11,837 bases of DNA from Pavlovales sp. CCMP2436. Its lineage: Eukaryota; Haptophyta; Pavlovophyceae; Pavlovales. The translations under genes and the position numbers were made by a program. Location of the stretch: the NCBI GenBank assembly GCA_026770615.1, contig MU631932.1, positions 14,479-26,315 of the forward strand. The letters run 5' to 3'. How positions within the stretch are numbered: position 1 is the stretch's first letter; the number at the start of each line of letters is the position of its first letter. Positions 1 to 7,191 of this stretch are shown here, in pieces. Below the pieces are notes generated by a model. That model ran no database searches, was not told the origin of the DNA, and saw only the letters and a list, made by a program, of their open reading frames with translations.

Positions 1-164
1 GGGCTTTGGCGGCGGTAGGGGCGGCGTCGATGGAGTGGACTGGGAAGCGGGCTGGGCAGTGAGCTGTGGGTAAACGCACCTTTCTAGCGCCGGCTCAGCG
101 CGCAGCGTGCTCGGCGACGGCAGCGGTAGCGCAGTGCCCATCGACGGCTCGCTCGGCAGCGCAC

Positions 165-866
165 TCAGCAGCGTGTCCGCCGGCGCACGCAGCAGCAGCG
201 CGCCCAGGGGCTGGGCTGCTGCGGCGCCCTGGGCGGCGGCGGGCTGGGCAGCAGCGGACTGGGCGGCGGCGGCGGGTTGGACGGCAGGCTGGGCGGCGGG
301 CTGGGCGGCGGGCTGGGCAGCATCTGGTTCGGGTACGAGCTGGGCTGCTCGGACTCGGTTGCGGGCTGGGCGGCGGGCTCGACGGCAGGCTCGGTGGCGG
401 ACCGGGCAGCTGGCTGTGCGGTGGGAATGCGCAGGTACTCTGCCATCTCATTTAACCTGCCCCTCACGGCGCAGTCGACCAAGTTCTCCCGGTCCCTTGC
501 AGAAAGTTGGCAGCCGCCGCACTCCAAAGCACATTGCAGCACATCAAGATGGCCTCCCTGGGCGGCACTGAAGCAAATGAGTTCTCCCGAGGGGCAATCG
601 TTGGAGTGTAGCCAAACCAATGCTTCCAAATTACCCTTCAATGCGTCACAAGCCTCGCCACTCGGGTAACATACCCAATCGATCAAGAGCACCTCGAGGG
701 CGTCCATGCAACCAAGTCTCGCAGCGAGGGTGAGCAACAAAGCCGGCCTTCTGATGGGTCTTCCACCTTCTTCGTCTAGGTAGAACCCATCAGAGTCGGC
801 AGAGCGCCCACAGTACTCGTCGTCGCGGATGAAGTGGGGCATGCACATGCATGCAAAGGCTGCCAA
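165..866 (-). CDS. Ankyrin-like repeat protein, C-terminal part (second frame)
   Basis: Residues about 43-147 contain degenerate ankyrin-like units: LLTLAARLGCMDALEVLL, then GNLEALVWLHSNDCPSGELI, then AAQGGHLDVLQCALECGGC, then AVRGRLNEMAEYL. The GHL-x-VL and W-L-x-x-x-x-CP wording is typical of the ankyrin-like repeats expanded in protists and giant viruses. The C-terminal 85 residues are low complexity (Ala/Glu/Pro, then Ser/Pro runs) and come from a GC-rich minisatellite, so the true stop may differ. The frame has no ATG at 866 (the codon is TTG) and stays open a little further upstream, reading ATFYTRALAAFACMCMPHF. This suggests one protein with the F-box-like frame 790-1530, joined by a frameshift near 865-905. 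It is probably a recent pseudogene or contains a base error. Ankyrin repeats bind protein partners; no partner is evident. Confidence 0.6.
   Translation of the reverse strand: MAAFACMCMPHFIRDDEYCGRSADSDGFYLDEEGGRPIRRPALLLTLAARLGCMDALEVLLIDWVCYPSGEACDALKGNLEALVWLHSNDCPSGELICFSAAQGGHLDVLQCALECGGCQLSARDRENLVDCAVRGRLNEMAEYLRIPTAQPAARSATEPAVEPAAQPATESEQPSSYPNQMLPSPPPSPPPSLPSNPPPPPSPLLPSPPPPRAPQQPSPWARCCCVRRRTRC
205..420. repeat. GC-rich minisatellite
   Basis: Units of about 12 bases of the form GGGCTGGGCGGC, with variants such as GGGCTGGGCAGC, recur across this stretch. It encodes the Ser/Pro- and Ala/Pro-rich tail of the minus-strand ankyrin-like frame, and every frame here is low complexity. 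A similar GC-rich block lies at 1285-1410, on the N-terminal side of the same gene. Confidence 0.7.
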
Positions 867-1530
867 CGCACGTGTGTAGAAAGTCGCTCCTATGCGTCTC
901 CTCCCTCTCCTGACTCATGTGGCCTTTGAAGGTCTTACACGTGAGCGTAGTGCATGTGCGGTCTCCTCCGTCAAACAGCATGAGAATGGCCCGCAGCGGG
1001 TCACCAGCAAGAGAGAGTATCGACTCTTTCGATGCTTTGCCCCTCCTCGGTGCTCGCCTGCCTCTACCGTGGTCTTCGACGCTTGGTACATCAGGCGTCG
1101 AGGACCGCACAGCTGCAGCGTGTCTCGACTCCCACCACTCGCCCGTCGACGTAGATATCGAGGCTGATGGCTGGGTGGTGGGTTGGCGAGCGGGCTCGGC
1201 GACGAATGGCTGGGCTGCAATGCCTGCAGCCCAACCATCCTCCCAACCGTCCATCCAGTCCGCCGACAGGAGCGCAGCAGCTTGTTCGGCGATGGCGGCG
1301 TGCTCGGTGGCGGTGGGCTGGACAACGGGCTCCTCGGCGGTGGCGGCGGGCTCGGCGCCGGCGACGGGCTCGACGGTGGCGGCGGGCTCGGCGGCGGCGG
1401 CAGGCTGTGATCGTTGGTGTGCCGTTGGTGGGTGTCCATGGTGGGCCTGCGCGGTAGAGTTCCAGGGTTCGGTGGACTTTCTTTCCGTTGGCGTGGAGTG
1501 GGATCCTACGGACCTGGGGCTGGTGAACAA
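790..1530 (-). CDS. F-box-like N-terminal part of an ankyrin-type protein (first frame)
   Basis: This open frame carries the N-terminal half of a protein that continues in another frame at 165-866. Residues 40-130 are Ala/Pro/Glu-rich low complexity. Residues about 170-205 (ESILSLAGDPLRAILMLF, then TLTCKTFKGH) resemble an F-box-like helix pair, as in the F-box plus ankyrin proteins of phytoplankton and large DNA viruses; this is inference from pattern. The open frame reaches 1530 only through a TTG codon. The first ATG is at 1254, so the true start is 1254 or lies in an upstream exon. After THRSDFLHT the protein sense appears to move to the other frame, and the tail of this frame (to 790) looks like out-of-frame reading. 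Either a 1-base insertion or a sequencing error would explain it. An F-box protein would link substrates to an SCF ubiquitin ligase, but that role is not shown here. Confidence 0.5.
   Translation of the reverse strand: MFTSPRSVGSHSTPTERKSTEPWNSTAQAHHGHPPTAHQRSQPAAAAEPAATVEPVAGAEPAATAEEPVVQPTATEHAAIAEQAAALLSADWMDGWEDGWAAGIAAQPFVAEPARQPTTQPSASISTSTGEWWESRHAAAVRSSTPDVPSVEDHGRGRRAPRRGKASKESILSLAGDPLRAILMLFDGGDRTCTTLTCKTFKGHMSQEREETHRSDFLHTCVGSLCMHVHAPLHPRRRVLWALCRL
1285..1410. repeat. GC-rich minisatellite
   Basis: Irregular GGCGGCGGGCTC-type units. On the minus strand they encode the Ala/Pro/Glu-rich N-terminal region of the F-box-like frame. This resembles the block at 205-420 and may share an origin with it. 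Confidence 0.65.
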
Positions 1531-1562
1531 GTTTTAGAGCAGTCGCTGAGACACAGGAGATC
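1500..1562 (+). repeat. Dispersed short repeat, copy 1
   Basis: About 61 bases, starting ggatcctacggacctggggc and ending near cacaggaga, match the minus strand of 7512-7575 with roughly 85 percent identity by eye. In one frame both copies read DPTDLGLVN without change, because the two base differences in that stretch are synonymous; copy 1 then has TAG where copy 2 has TGG. Copy 1 sits just upstream of the F-box-like/ankyrin gene, and copy 2 just upstream of the LINE RNase H fragment, in the same relative orientation. It is probably a piece of a mobile element. Confidence 0.65.
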
Positions 1563-1674
1563 TAGTGGTCTCCGTGCGTGTTGTTGTTGTATCTGCGCCC
1601 CCCGCCCGCCCCTCGTTAAGCGTCGCGGAGCTGTGAGCGAGGCTTGCGTCCTTTAGGGGTCCAAAGTAGCAGGA

Positions 1675-2092
1675 GGTTGTCTAGTTTGGTGGTGTCCAAA
1701 CTGGTTTTCCAAACTGTAAAGTGGTCTCGTTAAAAAATGGCTTTTTACTTAAGCGTCTTCGAAACTGTAGCAAACTGGTTTTGACCTAGTGTTTTCCCAA
1801 ATACCCAAACTGGCAGTCTGAAACGGTTGGCCAGTTTGATTTTGTCCAAACTGGTTCTGTATTTTCAAACTGTGGCAGATTGGTCGCGTTCAATAATGGC
1901 TTTTTACTTAAGCCTCTTCCAAACTGTAGCCAACTGGTTGGCATTCGTTTTGACTTAGGGTTTTCCCTAAAACCCAAACTGGCATTCTGAGGTTGGCCAG
2001 TTTGGTTTTGTCCAAGCTGTTTCTGTACCTGCAAACTGTGGCAAACTGGTTGCTATTTTACCTTAATTTTTCGGACATCGACAAACTGGTTA
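1675..2092. repeat. Tandem repeat array, period 150-166 bases
   Basis: Units begin with a ggttg-ccagtttg-type start at 1675, 1825 and 1991, so the spacings are 150 and 166, and the third unit is partial. Each unit carries the shared phrase aatggctttttacttaagc and many copies of the short word CAAACTG or its complement, more than a dozen in all. The array is AT-richer than the flanks and no gene is apparent. It ends where a MITE is inserted at TA 2091-2092. Confidence 0.8.
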
Positions 2093-2259
2093 CAGGGTGT
2101 CGCGGGCAATAAGAAGCCGTAACATTAAAAATCTGAGGCTTGTTTTTTTGCATTGATTGTATGTAATTTAAGCAAGTTTAAGCATTGTTTGTATGTAATT
2201 TGCTAAGGAGCTCAGCCTCAAGCTCAAAATTTGCCCTGCTTATTGCCCGCGACACCCTG
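2093..2259. mobile_element. MITE with Tc1/mariner-like ends
   Basis: A perfect 21-base terminal inverted repeat starts CAGGGTGTCGCGGG (left 2093-2113, right 2239-2259). Each end is flanked by TA (2091-2092 and 2260-2261), the usual target duplication of Tc1/mariner elements, whose ends often begin CAGGGTGTC. The element is 167 bases long and has no coding capacity. Inside, a 20-base word (gcattgnttgtatgtaattt) occurs at 2150-2169 and 2182-2201 with one difference. A non-autonomous element moved by a mariner-type transposase is the natural reading. Confidence 0.88.
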
Positions 2260-2309
2260 TACTTATGTCGTTTGTTTAGGAATTGTTTGTACAGCGCGCC
2301 GCTGCCGAT

Positions 2310-2535
2310 ATGAGGATGACGTGTCATAATGACAGCTCGCCTAGGGACAACGATCTTTTTAGTTCGAAGTCCCAATTTCCTCCCCGGCGCTCACACCATA
2401 CGACGGGAAGGGAGGTGCGGGGCCAAACCGACTACCAAGGGGTGCTCACCTAAAGGGGCCAAAGGCGCAAAGGAACTGGATTCGAACTCGGTACCTCCAC
2501 TTTTTGGGCGGTGGCACTAACGACTAGACCAGGTT
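2310..2535 (-). mobile_element. tRNA-derived SINE-like element
   Basis: Read on the minus strand, the head has a polymerase III A-box-like stretch (TGGTCTAGTCGTTAGTG, about 2515-2531) and a B-box-like stretch (GAGTTCGAATCC, 2478-2489) about 30 bases apart, as in a tRNA. The anticodon and T stems do not pair well, so a working tRNA is unlikely. The body continues to about 2310. Its last 110 bases match 2680-2796 on the plus strand, which lacks the tRNA-like head. Loss of the 5' part in one copy is typical of LINE-mobilised SINEs. Confidence 0.65.
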
Positions 2536-2679
2536 TCACTTGAACTTGGAGGGGTGCGAGATGAGTACCAGATAAAAAAAAATGAGATTCACCAGGATGC
2601 ATACTTTAATTTGCCATTCAATAATCTTTGGAAAGTATATAAATAATCCTGAAAACGCGACTCTGAAGCCTCCAGCCGC

Positions 2680-2796
2680 TACCGGCCCCGCACCACCCTT
2701 CCCGGCCACTGGTTGAGCGCCGGGGAGGCGATGAGACTTCGGTCTGAAAAAATCGTCGTCTCTAGGCGTGCTGTCATAGGACACGTCATTCTCAAA
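2680..2796 (+). mobile_element. 5'-truncated SINE-like copy
   Basis: Matches the 3' body of the minus-strand element 2310-2400: shared blocks include ggccccgcacc, gagcgccggggagg, gtctctaggcg versus gtccctaggcg, and gacacgtcat near the end. The two copies face each other, so the region could fold into a long imperfect hairpin. A foldback element with about 110-base inverted ends is the alternative. Confidence 0.65.
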
Positions 2797-3333
2797 TTAA
2801 ATTTAATAATTCTATCCCAAAAATATCCCAAACATGTCAACTGACCATATTTTAGAAGTCAACTGACAAGGTCAAAATGTCCCACGCCCTACTACACCTC
2901 CCAACTGACATCAAGTACAGAAAATAGTTGTGGCTTAATCACTTTTAATCAACCGTTTTTTTAAATGTGATTACAAAAGTCTTCAACCCAACTTTCCCGA
3001 TGAGTTCGCCGGCGCGACTACCCCGACCCCCCCGATCCCGCCCCGTCGACTCCGCGGACCTCAATCACAGCCCCACGAGGGGCGAGCGCAGCTTACGCAC
3101 GCTGCCAACCTGCAACCCGACAATCCCGGCCGTCTCGCCCTCAGCTCCCAACCGCGCGAGCCTCACGCCAGCGCCATGATCCTCGCTCACTCCGACCTCG
3201 TGGGAAGCGGAGGCGCAGACCCACGAAGGGCAGGCGGGGGCGCAGGCACATCCTTCCCTCGACACGCAAGTTGCAGCCAACCGCCACCCAAGCCCCCACC
3301 TTTCCTGCAGCCCCAATCCCTACTGTCTATTCC
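2797..3333. other. No gene recognised
   Basis: The first part is AT-rich and carries the word CAACTGAC three times (about 2838-2905). From 2990 on it is GC-rich. Short ORFs on both strands (for example 3065-3316 minus) have no recognisable domain and biased composition, and I do not accept them as genes. Confidence 0.5.
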
Positions 3334-3389
3334 ACCGATACCAATTTTGGGGAAAAGTGAGACCGATACCACTTTTGGGGGAAAGTGAG
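3334..3389. repeat. 28-base tandem duplication
   Basis: Two adjacent units beginning accgatacc, at 3334-3361 and 3362-3389, differ at about two positions. Both contain a run of G after TTTT and end aagtgag. Confidence 0.85.
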
Positions 3390-3875
3390 ATATCGGCGCC
3401 GAATTTGGGATCAGTTCACAGGCGGGGTACCGCCTAACCCTTCTTCGCCCTGCAGCCCCTCAACCCGTGCGGTGGACAGAATAGCCGCCTGGCCACTCGC
3501 TTACCGACCTATCCATAACCGAAAAGCCTTCTAAGGTTTCCAAGCCCACGTACGACCCGGACACGTTTTATCATCACCGCAAAAGCTTTCATTGATCAGA
3601 ATTTGACTACACGGACGTTCATTTAGATATTTGTGGCGCAACCAGATAGAATACAGGTTTTATTTCACGCCAGCCTAATTTGAGTTAGCTACGGGAGCCG
3701 ATAGCCCTTGACGAGCATCGTCCAACGAGCCACTAATCGTCTTCATCGGACAACGTGGGCCAGAGTTTTGCGCGCGCAGGGCGAACATATTTTTTCTAAA
3801 CCAGATGGGATTTGCCAGCAATATTCCAAACCAATTAGCATTGTCCCGATTTTTTTAAAAAACCAGAAAGGATTT
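3390..3875. other. No gene recognised
   Basis: Mixed composition without a convincing ORF, repeat or RNA gene. A 77-codon frame at 3708-3941 runs into the G-rich block and has no domain. Confidence 0.5.
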
Positions 3876-3932
3876 GGTGGGTGGGGAGGTTGGGGAATTG
3901 AGTGGGGGGGTGGGGGGGTGGGGCGGGGCGCC
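3876..3932 (+). repeat. G-rich low-complexity run
   Basis: Successive runs of three to seven G separated by one to a few bases. The spacing would allow a G-quadruplex on the plus strand. No gene overlaps it convincingly. Confidence 0.6.
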
Positions 3933-4054
3933 GGAGTTTAACCGTCGCTCGCTGTTGAAGGACTCGTATCCTTTCGCTTGGGTACGCGTCTACACCGCTG
4001 CACCCCTCAGTTGACAGCTATTGGGATTGAAAATTAGTTCCTGGTTCCCAAAAA

Positions 4055-4759
4055 TTAGTTATTGTCTCGTGCCGATGTCAGAGATCGCCGTATCGGCGGC
4101 GGCTGCGGGCGCTGGCGCGGGCGCGGGCGCAGGCGCGGGCGCGGGCGCGGGCGCGGGCGCAGGCGCGGGCGGTCTGCACTCAAGTCGAGCGGGAGGCGCG
4201 CCGACCCGCCCAGCACGGCTGAGCGGCGCGCCGACCCGCCTGGCAGCACGGCCGAGCGCTCGGGGTTCAGCGAGCGGACACGGTGCCTTCCTTCCGGGCT
4301 CAGATCTGTTGCCCCTGAGAGACGCTTGCCGCGGCGCCCACCAGCCTCGCCCACCGTGGCTGATAGCCGCCGCGGCCGTCTGCCATCAGCTGACCGAGGG
4401 CCGCGCGATTTCGCCCTTTCCGGGAGCTGCCACCAGGCGCCATTGTCCCCGCTGTCGCCCTCGACATAGTCGTCGTCATCGTCGTCGTCGTCGTCGGCGA
4501 CGTAATCATGACGCGGCAGCTCGACCCGCGCAGGGTTGCGCAGCGCTGAGATGCCACGCGGCGCAGAGATGTCGGGCAGCAGCGAAAGGATGTTGGGGAG
4601 CGCATGTGACGAGAGGGGAAGGGCAGTAGAGACGGAGGTGACCGAGAGGAGGGTCACGTCGCGGTCGGCCTTGAGCGAGCGCACGGTCTCCTGCGCCACG
4701 ATCAACTTGGAGATCATAGTGGACGAGCTGTCTCCAGCCTTGATGCGCGACATCAGCAT
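4055..4759 (-). CDS. Hypothetical protein, acidic run and Arg-Pro tail
   Basis: A 234-codon frame from ATG at 4759 to TAA at 4055, and the longest uninterrupted ATG-started frame on either strand of the window. The first 50 residues (MLMSRIKAGDSSSTMISKLI and on) look like ordinary protein. The frame stays open 16 codons upstream (HDLLVARASVEAE), back to a TGA near 4816. An upstream exon joined here is possible, but no clear acceptor is seen. Around residues 88-96 there is a run of nine Asp from a GTC-rich triplet repeat. The middle is basic, and the last 40 residues contain alternating Arg-Pro from a GC hexamer repeat. No family recognised. It could be a disordered nuclear protein; the C-terminal half may be low-complexity readthrough rather than selected protein. 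Confidence 0.5.
   Translation of the reverse strand: MLMSRIKAGDSSSTMISKLIVAQETVRSLKADRDVTLLSVTSVSTALPLSSHALPNILSLLPDISAPRGISALRNPARVELPRHDYVADDDDDDDDDYVEGDSGDNGAWWQLPERAKSRGPRSADGRRPRRLSATVGEAGGRRGKRLSGATDLSPEGRHRVRSLNPERSAVLPGGSARRSAVLGGSARLPLDLSADRPRLRPRPRPRPRLRPRPRQRPQPPPIRRSLTSARDNN
4111..4171. repeat. GCGGGC hexamer microsatellite
   Basis: About ten near-perfect copies of a six-base unit (gcgggc, occasionally gcaggc). They encode the Arg-Pro tail of the minus-strand ORF. Confidence 0.9.
4467..4500. repeat. GTC triplet repeat
   Basis: A run of gtc/gtcatc triplets on the plus strand that encodes the poly-Asp run of the minus-strand ORF at 4055-4759. Confidence 0.85.
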
Positions 4760-4799
4760 CTCGGCCTCGACCGACGCGCGTGCGACAAGGAGATCGTGA

Positions 4800-5170
4800 C
4801 AAACACCCCCCCCTCACCCTCTCACCCCTCCCCTCACCCCCAACTCATTTTGTCTCGCCAGTCTTTATTTCCTGCTTTTTAAAAAGTTCTTGGTCCTCTT
4901 AAGTCCTTTGTTACACTTCAAAAGTGTGCCTATCTTGCTTTCATCGATAGATCCGTTGCGCATATCTGTGACAAGCTCAGGTACGGATTTTACGTTAGTT
5001 CCTGGCCGGGCTGTGCACCCATCGCCATTCGCACTGTATAGTGGGAGGCCGTTAAGTGGCTCAGCGCGGTAGATTGCGCAATATATTTATGGACTTGCCC
5101 CTGTTCCAGTCTCTTGATCAGCACCACATCCAGGCCTACACATTAAACAATGCTGTAATAAACTAACATC
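4800..5170. other. No gene recognised
   Basis: Begins with a C-rich stretch of cctcaccc-type units (4805-4850), then moderately AT-rich sequence. A 60-codon frame (4890-5072 plus) shows no domain. Confidence 0.5.
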
Positions 5171-5207
5171 GGGGGGGGGGTCGTTCCTCACTCGGGCTTC
5201 ACTGTGA

Positions 5208-5321
5208 AACCCGACCTCGGGCCGCGGCCGAGGCGGTGATACCCGAGGTGGGGCCCACCTCGGTCTGGTGATGCGCTCCTGGTGATGGGCCCGACCTCGG
5301 GCATATATATATATATATATT
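5208..5321. repeat. Palindromes and TA microsatellite
   Basis: The word cccgacctcgggc occurs at 5210-5222 and 5290-5302. Between them, 5243-5251 and 5255-5263 form a perfect 9-base inverted repeat with a 3-base centre. The second word runs directly into an AT dinucleotide microsatellite at 5303-5321. A run of ten G lies just upstream at 5171-5180. Confidence 0.8.
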
Positions 5322-5363
5322 TAATTGAGCGGCCAAAAGCCTAGGTCGTCGCCCGCCGCCCAG

Positions 5364-5546
5364 ATGCAGCTGTCTCGCCCGGTCGCCCTCCTCGTTGGCC
5401 TGCGGCGGAGGGCTGAGAACAAGGACTTCGACGGAGAGGTGGTCTTCAGATGTGAAGGGCACACAGCAGTCACCTTCGAGGCGCGCGATGCCGCCGACAT
5501 CTCCCCGGTCCCCGAGAAGCTCCCCGGTCCCCGTCTCCTTTTCTGA
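5364..5546 (+). CDS. Small hypothetical ORF
   Basis: From the first ATG at 5364 to TGA at 5546, 60 codons. It starts MQLSRPVALLVGL, a short hydrophobic stretch followed by three Arg that is too short to call a signal peptide with confidence. The middle (NKDFDGEVVFRCEGHTAVTF) has ordinary protein composition. The end overlaps a 19-base tandem duplication (ctccccggtccccg...). No family recognised, and it could be an exon of a longer gene or chance. Confidence 0.25.
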   Translation: MQLSRPVALLVGLRRRAENKDFDGEVVFRCEGHTAVTFEARDAADISPVPEKLPGPRLLF

Positions 5547-5807
5547 GCCAGTCGCGTTCGTTGAAAGGGCCCGACTGGTGACTCACAGTCTGAATCAGTG
5601 AGTCCGAAACTATCAAATTTCTGTTAGTTCTAACTACTAGTTCCAGTCAGTCATCAAATTCATGTTATACGCTGAAGGACCAGCACCCGGCCAGTGCAAC
5701 GCCCGGGTGCCTAGTCAGGGGACCGCCGGCGCTGCTGAGTGCACGGAAGCCTGCTGCCTGTGTGCGCGGACCTTCTCAGCTCGTTGCTCCTCCGCTCGTT
5801 TCGGCTC

Positions 5808-5934
5808 GCCACTCCGAGCGGTCCGGCACGATGCTCTGCGAGTCCGGCTTGGCCGGGCTTTTGGACCAGCCCAGCCGCCACTCCGCTCGGTCCGGTTCGA
5901 CACTCCGCGGCGTGGCCGGCTAGTGGATCAGCGG
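5808..5934. repeat. Imperfect tandem repeat of about 65 bases
   Basis: Two units start gccactccg (5808 and 5877) and share cggtccgg, ggccggc and gga-cagc. They lie just past the TAG stop of the minus-strand gene 5920-6243. If that TAG were read through, the repeat would encode two related segments (VEPDRAEWR and IVPDRSEWR). Confidence 0.55.
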
Positions 5935-6243
5935 GGGCACACGGCTGAGCTGGGCGGCATCGGTGGCACGTGCCGGCGGGAACCGTGCACTGATGACCAA
6001 TAGAATGCTGACGACCACCGCGAGCATTCCGACGGTGCCTACGACTGTGGTGAACTCGCCAGCGCGCTTGTCCAGCTTGTCCACGACTCTGGTGAACTCG
6101 CCAACGCGCTTGTCCAAGACTTCGGTGAGCCCGCTCATGCGCCTGTCCACGACTTCGGAGAGCTCGCTCGTGCCTACCTCATGCTCAACTAAGATTATAT
6201 TAGCAGCTACCATCGTGTCTCTTGAGGGTGCGAAAAAGGACAT
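5920..6243 (-). CDS. Small membrane protein with 11-residue repeats
   Basis: 107 codons from ATG (MSFFAPSRDTM) to TAG; an in-frame TGA a few codons upstream of the ATG supports this start. Residues 26-69 are imperfect 11-residue repeats, SELSEVVDRRM, SGLTEVLDKRV, GEFTRVVDKLDKRA and GEFTTVVGTVG, encoded by a 33-base tandem repeat. They should form an amphipathic helix or coiled coil. Residues 67-87 (VVGTVGMLAVVVSILLVISA) are a clear membrane segment followed by Arg, so a tail-anchored topology is likely. The coiled-coil-then-anchor layout recalls organelle membrane scaffolds, but I recognise no family. The ATG lies inside a 140-base sequence repeated at 7192-7326, where the ATG is lost. After the TAG the frame stays open for about 48 codons to a TGA. 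Confidence 0.6.
   Translation of the reverse strand: MSFFAPSRDTMVAANIILVEHEVGTSELSEVVDRRMSGLTEVLDKRVGEFTRVVDKLDKRAGEFTTVVGTVGMLAVVVSILLVISARFPPARATDAAQLSRVPPLIH
6049..6176 (-). repeat. 33-base coding minisatellite
   Basis: Units begin at 6049, 6091, 6124 and 6157 (plus-strand words ggtgaactcgcc, ggtgagcccgct, ggagagctcgct). The spacings are 42, 33 and 33, all multiples of three, so the frame of the minus-strand membrane protein is kept. Confidence 0.85.
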
Positions 6244-6363
6244 GGAAGTGCCCCCGAAATGTCAATTTCCCGCTGGTGGAGAGCGCGACGCTGACACGGG
6301 CAGGATAGGTCAGAGAGACCCGTTTCATATGCGGAAAGAAACTCGCCTGGTCCGGAACGACCT
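6222..6363. repeat. 140-base direct repeat, copy 1
   Basis: Starts ttgagggtgcgaaaaa and ends ggtccggaacgacct. It matches 7192-7326 with about 85 percent identity by eye, including an uninterrupted 32-base match over the part holding acgggcaggataggtcagag. Similarity stops sharply at both ends. On the minus strand the segment is open in a frame reading SFFPHMKRVSLTYPARVSVAL and also holds the start codon of the 5920-6243 gene. Confidence 0.85.
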
Positions 6364-6802
6364 AGTACATCGCACCTCGCAGCCAGACCTCCGTCCGCGC
6401 GCGTCTCGGCACCACACGCCTCGGAACACACTGCGCGGGACACCGAGGACAGGTCAACGCGGGCTCGGCAGGCAATGGAGTCGCTGGGAGTGCGATATCA
6501 ACGTTGTTTACATCGCGGTGTGCCAACTCCGGTGCCACGTCGAGCACGCCTCTGGCTCCAACATGGCGACATACGGCCTGCGGTCCGAGCTGTGTCTCTA
6601 CGGGCGAGCAAATAGGCCTTGCGCGACCTCTTGGCGTAGCCGTAGACATGCGAGATAGGGCATCGAAGCTGTTGCTCGGGGATATCGTACGGCTTGAACA
6701 TGATGCCATAGCTCATCCCTCGTATGCCGCGTTGACCTACCCTCGGTGTCCGCGCACTATGGCCCGAACGCGTGTGGAGCCCAGGATCCGAGCTCGCGCA
6801 GC
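6364..6802. other. No gene recognised
   Basis: Overlapping frames on both strands (for example 6362-6709 and 6498-6716 minus) are open because of GC-rich composition. The minus frame from 6716 (MSYGIMFKPYDIPEQQL) is the most protein-like, but it has no domain and no supporting context. Confidence 0.4.
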
Positions 6803-7051
6803 ATGAAGGATCTTCACGAGACGCGCGTGGACGGAGGTCTAGCTACGAGGCGCAGTGTAGTCGCCGCCTGCGAGCGCAAGCTCGAGCAGCGCGAGCTCGA
6901 GCGCGAGGTCGGTCTGCACGGCCTGCATCGGGCAACTCGGAGCGGCGAGAGGCGAGAGAGCCGCGCCGGGAAGAGAGCAGACGAGCTGCACCCTGGGTTT
7001 TGCAGTCCGGGCGAAGTCCAGATCGCAACCAGGTTGAGACGAAAAGACTAA
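6803..7051 (+). CDS. Hypothetical charged ORF
   Basis: 82 codons from ATG at 6803 to TAA (MKDLHETRVDGGLATRRSVV and on). Residues 20-40 (ACERKLEQRELEREVG) could be a short charged helix, though the DNA there is a repetitive gcgagctcgag-type sequence. No family recognised; it may be chance. Confidence 0.22.
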   Translation: MKDLHETRVDGGLATRRSVVAACERKLEQRELEREVGLHGLHRATRSGERRESRAGKRADELHPGFCSPGEVQIATRLRRKD

Positions 7052-7057
7052 AAACCT

Positions 7058-7085
7058 CGGTCGCATTTTCCCGGTCGCATTTTCC
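7058..7085. repeat. 14-base tandem duplication
   Basis: cggtcgcattttcc occurs twice in a row at 7058-7071 and 7072-7085. Confidence 0.85.
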
Positions 7086-7149
7086 CCTCATAAACCCGGT
7101 ATTCTATCTAGTTGCGCCACATTTACACGCTACTGTACCAACATTATAA

Positions 7150-7166
7150 GTTATAATTTATAAAAA
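7150..7166 (+). promoter_or_regulatory. TATA-like AT-rich block
   Basis: gttataatttataaaaa is an AT-rich island in GC-rich flanks, lying 26 bases before the second copy of the 140-base repeat. It resembles a TATA box, but no transcript start can be tied to it. Confidence 0.25.
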
Positions 7167-7191
7167 GGGCGTCAGCCTCCAACGGCGGGGA

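Noticed and set aside
95..571. Long ORFs on both strands in the first 570 bases
   Set aside because: They come from a GC-rich minisatellite that keeps most frames open; only the minus frame continuing into ankyrin-like sequence has support.
2040..2092. A CRISPR-like array in the CAAACTG repeats
   Set aside because: The units are long and diverged with no regular spacers, and the window is eukaryotic.
2476..2540. A working tRNA gene on the minus strand
   Set aside because: A- and B-box-like words are present, but the T and anticodon stems do not pair and no acceptor stem closes the molecule; the sequence continues into a repeated body, so a SINE is the better reading.
5662..6658. Plus-strand ORFs of 113 and 231 codons
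   Set aside because: They are the complement of the minus-strand repeat protein and of GC-rich sequence, with no domain of their own.
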